From Stephanodiscus triporus (Eukaryota > Bacillariophyta > Thalassiosirophyceae > Thalassiosirales > Thalassiosiraceae): DNA of 11,291 nt. The notes beneath the pieces were generated by a model that was not told the DNA's origin, did no database searches, and worked only from the letters and a program-made list of their open reading frames with translations. Both the position numbers and the translations under genes were made by a program. Positions 8,872 to 11,291 of the stretch are shown here, piece after piece (positions within the stretch are counted from its first letter, which is position 1; each line of letters begins with the position of its first letter). The stretch is taken from contig JALLAZ010000910.1 in assembly GCA_036939755.1 (NCBI GenBank), positions 1-11,291 on the forward strand, given 5' to 3'.

Positions 8872-10790
8872 TTACATCGTACCCGCAAAGTTGGCATGAT
8901 CCACAACAGTGTCCTTTTGTTGCTGCTTTGCCAGCCCCGTTACGTACTCCGGCACGCAAGGCGCGGGCCACTTGCTTGTGATTTTGATCCTATTTGTAAA
9001 GAACTCGATGGCACCGTCACCGGTGATATCCATGTCACCGTATTTGGATTCCGTGCCGTAGAGACCACCGAAACCTGTGGCGTGTTGGACGACAGATTAT
9101 TCGTACCGAAAAAAAGTGTAAAACAATTAGAATGTGAGTATGAACGGGGCAAAAACAATACTGATAATAACTCACTGAAAGGTTCGCGTGGAACGGGTAT
9201 GCCAACATTGATGCCCAGCATCTAAGCAAGCGCATTGCAATGCATGGATTATTATGAGATGGGGATGCTCTCTCACGAAGACACGAAAGAGTCTGTCAAA
9301 ATTAAAATGAGAATTCGACTTACCGACGCACGCACTCTCCTCACGAACCACTCGGCGTGTCCACCATTCGTGGTATATATCGCAGCCGCATTCCCGTACG
9401 GGTTGGAATTCTCTATGTCGATCGCCTCCTGCCATGACCCGACGCGATAGACGCTCAGTACCGGCCCAAAAACCTCCTCGTTCATCGCTTGGTCCGATCT
9501 GTCATGGTGCAGGATGATCGTGGGTCCTATCCAATTGCCTCTGACATCGCCCTCACCGGCATCCTTCTTGGTGCCATTCGCGCCGGACGTCATCCACGAC
9601 CGTCCGTCGAGGAGGATTTCCGCGCCCTCTCTCTCGGCCTGTTCAATGTATCCCACTATCTTATCCAGCGACTGCGCGTCGATGACCGGCCCCATCTTGC
9701 CGGGCTCCATCCCCCGCTGGATTTCGGATGCCTTCTCGATTACTCTCCGCAGCAGTGACTCCTGATGCGCCCCTCCCCCCGGTCTGTCGTCACCGACGAT
9801 CAACAGCACGGACGCCGCCATGCATCTCTGCCCCGCGCATCCGGCGTAACTGACGACGACGTCGCTCGCGGTGCTTTCAACGTCGCAATCAGGCAGAGCG
9901 ATGAGGTGGTTCTTCGCCCCCCCCAGCGCGGTGCATCGCTTGTCCAACGCCCTGCATCTATCGCTCACCGATTTGGCAACGGGAGAGGAGCCGACAAATG
10001 TCACCGCCCTCACCAAGGGATGATCGATGAGGCCAGTAACTGCGTCCCTTGTGCCGTTCACCAGGTTTATCACGCCCTTCGGGAATCCCGCCATCTCGAA
10101 CAATTCCACGACCCTGAACATCGTCAGTGGAACCTTTTCGCTTGGTTTCAAGACAACCGTATTCCCCGTGACCAACGCGATCGGCAAAGTCCAGTGCGGG
10201 ACCATGAAGGGGAAATTGAAGGGCACTATGCTGACTACGACGCCGAGGGGATCCCGTCGATCGCGACACGTGACGTCAGTGCTCACGGCGTCGATCCTGC
10301 CCTGCATTAGCTGAGGAAGGGAGCACGCGTATTCCACCGTCTCGTTCCCCTTCGCCACGTCCGCGAGCGCCTCGGTAATATTTTTACCGTTCTCCATAAC
10401 GATGAGCGACGCCAGCTCTCTGGCGTGGGACTTAATCAGAGAGTGGAAGGAGAGCATGATGCCGGCGCGGGCCTTGGTCGTCATGGAGCTCCACGATGGA
10501 AACGCGGCGTGGGCCGCGCGTACGGCCTGGTCAACATCGACGAGCTCTGATAACGCTACACGGCCAATGACGGAGGAGTCCGATGGGTCTTGGACGTCAA
10601 GGTAGTGATTCGAGGAGGGGGGCAAGATCTCGCCATTGATGTAATTGTTCACGATGGTTATATCCTTCTTGCATGTCGGAGTAGTAGAAGTCGTCGTCAT
10701 CATCATCGTCGTTGTCTTTGTCGTTGTCGCTGTCAGGTCAGTAGATATGGTACTACCTATTGAGGATGGTAATAGTACGGATTGTTGCAT
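8872..10790 (-). CDS. mmsA/ALDH6A1-like: Methylmalonate-semialdehyde dehydrogenase (CoA-acylating), three exons (10790..9324, 9221..9176, 9074..8872)
   Basis: Oxidises methylmalonate semialdehyde or malonate semialdehyde with NAD and CoA to propionyl-CoA or acetyl-CoA in valine and thymine/beta-alanine breakdown, normally in mitochondria. The spliced length is 571 residues. The family start YINGE is at residue 50. PFNFP has Asn192, TFVGS is the NAD-binding turn, and YAGCAGQRCMA holds the catalytic Cys323. LGGAKNH (289-295) lacks the usual ALDH catalytic Glu, the hallmark of the CoA-acylating branch. EVFGPVLSV follows. Introns at 9222..9323 (phase 0) and 9075..9175 (phase 1) join RVRAS|MLGINVGIPVPREPF|SFGGLYGTESKYGDMDITGDG, restoring the family C-terminus up to KITSKWP. 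The middle exon is only 46 nt. The C-terminus runs about 30 residues past the family end. The N-terminal 45 residues are Thr/Met/Ser-rich from a trinucleotide repeat and may be part of a targeting leader. The start is the only ATG upstream of the domain before a stop. Confidence 0.93.
10684..10735. repeat. Degenerate trinucleotide repeat in the dehydrogenase leader
   Basis: An imperfect run of GTC/ATC/GTT-type triplets on the plus strand. On the coding strand it gives a Thr- and Met-rich stretch (TTTKTTTMMMTTTSTT). The unit stays in phase, so length changes would not break the gene. Confidence 0.7.
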
Positions 10791-10825
10791 GGGAATCCTA
10801 CTATCAATTGAAATCCTCAAAATCC

Positions 10826-10861
10826 CGTGACTTCAAGAAAAAAGTCACGTGATCATGATCA
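10826..10861. promoter_or_regulatory. Inverted repeat and overlapping palindromes upstream of the dehydrogenase
   Basis: CGTGACTT (10826-10833) and AAGTCACG (10842-10849) are exact 8-base inverted arms with an 8-base loop. The right arm runs into TCACGTGA (10845-10852), which contains the CACGTG core bound by bZIP/bHLH factors in many eukaryotes. That in turn overlaps a perfect 12-base palindrome, TGATCATGATCA (10850-10861). The block lies 36-71 bases upstream of the dehydrogenase ATG, where either a transcription factor site or leader hairpin is plausible. Confidence 0.45.
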
Positions 10862-11026
10862 ACATGCAATGCTTCAACATCTAACATCTTACACCTTCTT
10901 TCTCTCAGGAGTCAGGAGGGGGGTCCACCAACTCCTCTCTGCTATGTAGGTATGGTGAGTATGGCAGTTACCATTTACTAACACTACGGTTTTTATTTGA
11001 ACAGTCTTAACAGCTTTACCGCTATA

Positions 11027-11057
11027 AGGGTTCCGGCGGGAACCCTAAACTCCCGCC
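11027..11057. promoter_or_regulatory. Two opposed E2F-like sites within a stem-loop
   Basis: GGCGGGAA (11035-11042) and TCCCGCC (11051-11057) match the E2F/DP core (TTCCCGCC and its reverse complement) in opposite orientations, spaced by about 8 bases. The first site is also part of a perfect hairpin, AGGGTTCC / GGAACCCT (11027-11034 and 11039-11046). It lies 77-107 bases upstream of the ATG at 11134, which suggests S-phase control of that gene. Confidence 0.45.
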
Positions 11058-11133
11058 CTGTAGGTTTTCCACGTGGGAATAGTATGAAAATTCAAAATAC
11101 AACAACAAAACACAACCTACAAACATCCCCACC

Positions 11134-11238
11134 ATGGTGAGCTTCCGCCGCCTCCAGCAACGCGAATTTTACAATTATACCCGATCCGGCGCAAACCCGA
11201 CGCGGGCGAGGGGTTGGGGGAGGGGGCAGGCGAAGTGA
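11134..11238 (+). CDS. Probable 5' end of a further gene (partial, product unknown)
   Basis: An A/C-rich leader ends in CCACCATGG, a strong eukaryotic start context. The frame reads 34 codons, basic (many Arg, plus Gln, Asn and Gly), then TGA at 11236-11238. Either this is the whole of a short ORF, or more likely the first exon ends at a donor and continues outside the window. Candidate donors are GTGAGC directly after the ATG (11137) and GTGATT near 11235. An ATG followed at once by an intron occurs in some eukaryotic genes. The end given is therefore only the in-frame stop. No family can be recognised. Confidence 0.4.
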   Translation: MVSFRRLQQREFYNYTRSGANPTRARGWGRGQAK

Positions 11239-11239
11239 T

Positions 11240-11260
11240 TCAATTAATTCGATTAATTGA
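11240..11260. repeat. AT-rich inverted repeat near the right edge
   Basis: TCAATTAAT (11240-11248) and ATTAATTGA (11252-11260) are exact 9-base inverted arms around TCG. The repeat lies just after the TGA of the right-edge frame, either in an intron or a 3' region. Its function is unknown. Confidence 0.5.
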
Positions 11261-11291
11261 TAGAGTATTAATTTATTTATTAGCTACTCTA

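Larger units (their letters stand above)
10791..11133. promoter_or_regulatory. Divergent promoter region between the dehydrogenase and the right-edge gene
   Basis: 343 bases separate the two start codons. The dehydrogenase side holds an inverted repeat and overlapping palindromes (10826-10861). The right side holds two E2F-like sites (11035-11057), a CACGTG-containing patch near 11070, and then an A/C-rich leader typical of a 5' UTR just before the ATG at 11134. Confidence 0.6.

Noticed and set aside
8896..9225. 109-residue plus ORF starting with a hydrophobic stretch (LLLLL)
   Set aside because: It is antisense to dehydrogenase exons 2 and 3 and intron B; the coding evidence lies on the minus strand.
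9765..10310. 181-residue plus ORF
   Set aside because: It is antisense to the dehydrogenase catalytic domain, which is a clear family match with consistent splicing. The long open frame follows from GC-rich codons.
1..11291. Search for mobile elements, tRNA/rRNA genes, CRISPR arrays, virus-derived genes or bacterial-type operons
   Set aside because: No terminal repeats, transposase, reverse transcriptase or capsid-like ORFs, cloverleaf patterns or spaced direct repeats were found by reading both strands.

Overview
The window reads as compact nuclear DNA of a unicellular eukaryote, most likely a centric diatom or a close stramenopile. This is an inference. The support is seven spliceosomal introns, all GT-AG and all 92-104 nt long, short intergenic spacers of about 0.2-0.5 kb, genes alternating between strands, and proteins of eukaryotic families. 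Those include a class I cyclic-nucleotide phosphodiesterase, an SCP/NIF-type phosphatase with a DMDE active site, and a methylmalonate-semialdehyde dehydrogenase. There is no sign of operons, IS elements, CRISPR arrays, tRNAs or rRNAs. The species cannot be fixed from the sequence alone.

Layout, left to right: (1) 143-1779 (+), two-exon cyclic nucleotide phosphodiesterase, possibly continuing left of the window through a poly-G tract. (2) 2084-2314 (+), a 76-residue protein with two hydrophobic segments and unknown function. (3) 2785-3619 (-), three-exon RidA/YjgF-family protein with an organelle-type leader and an acidic tail. (4) 3829-5295 (+), two-exon NIF/SCP-like HAD phosphatase, head-to-head with RidA. 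(5) 5825-7198 (-), single-exon membrane-anchored galactose-mutarotase-fold protein. (6) about 7474-8663 (+), two-exon membrane-anchored trypsin-like serine protease, head-to-head with the mutarotase-fold gene. (7) 8872-10790 (-), three-exon CoA-acylating methylmalonate-semialdehyde dehydrogenase. (8) from 11134 (+), the probable 5' end of a further gene that leaves the window, behind a leader carrying two E2F-like sites.

The ORFs called from single frames miss the gene structures. Five of the genes were assembled here by joining exons at splice sites where both the protein family alignment and the reading phase agree.

Most genes have unrelated housekeeping roles: signalling, dephosphorylation, removal of reactive enamines/imines, and valine/thymine catabolism. 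The most suggestive link is the divergent pair 5825-7198 / 7474-8663. Both products look like type I membrane proteins with a lumenal enzyme domain, one C-terminal membrane helix and a short basic cytosolic tail carrying a Y-x-A-I motif. They could share a promoter and a sorting route. No clear new multi-gene system is visible. The best leads are that pair, the atypical protease active-site loop, the small two-helix protein, and the E2F-type promoter at the right edge.
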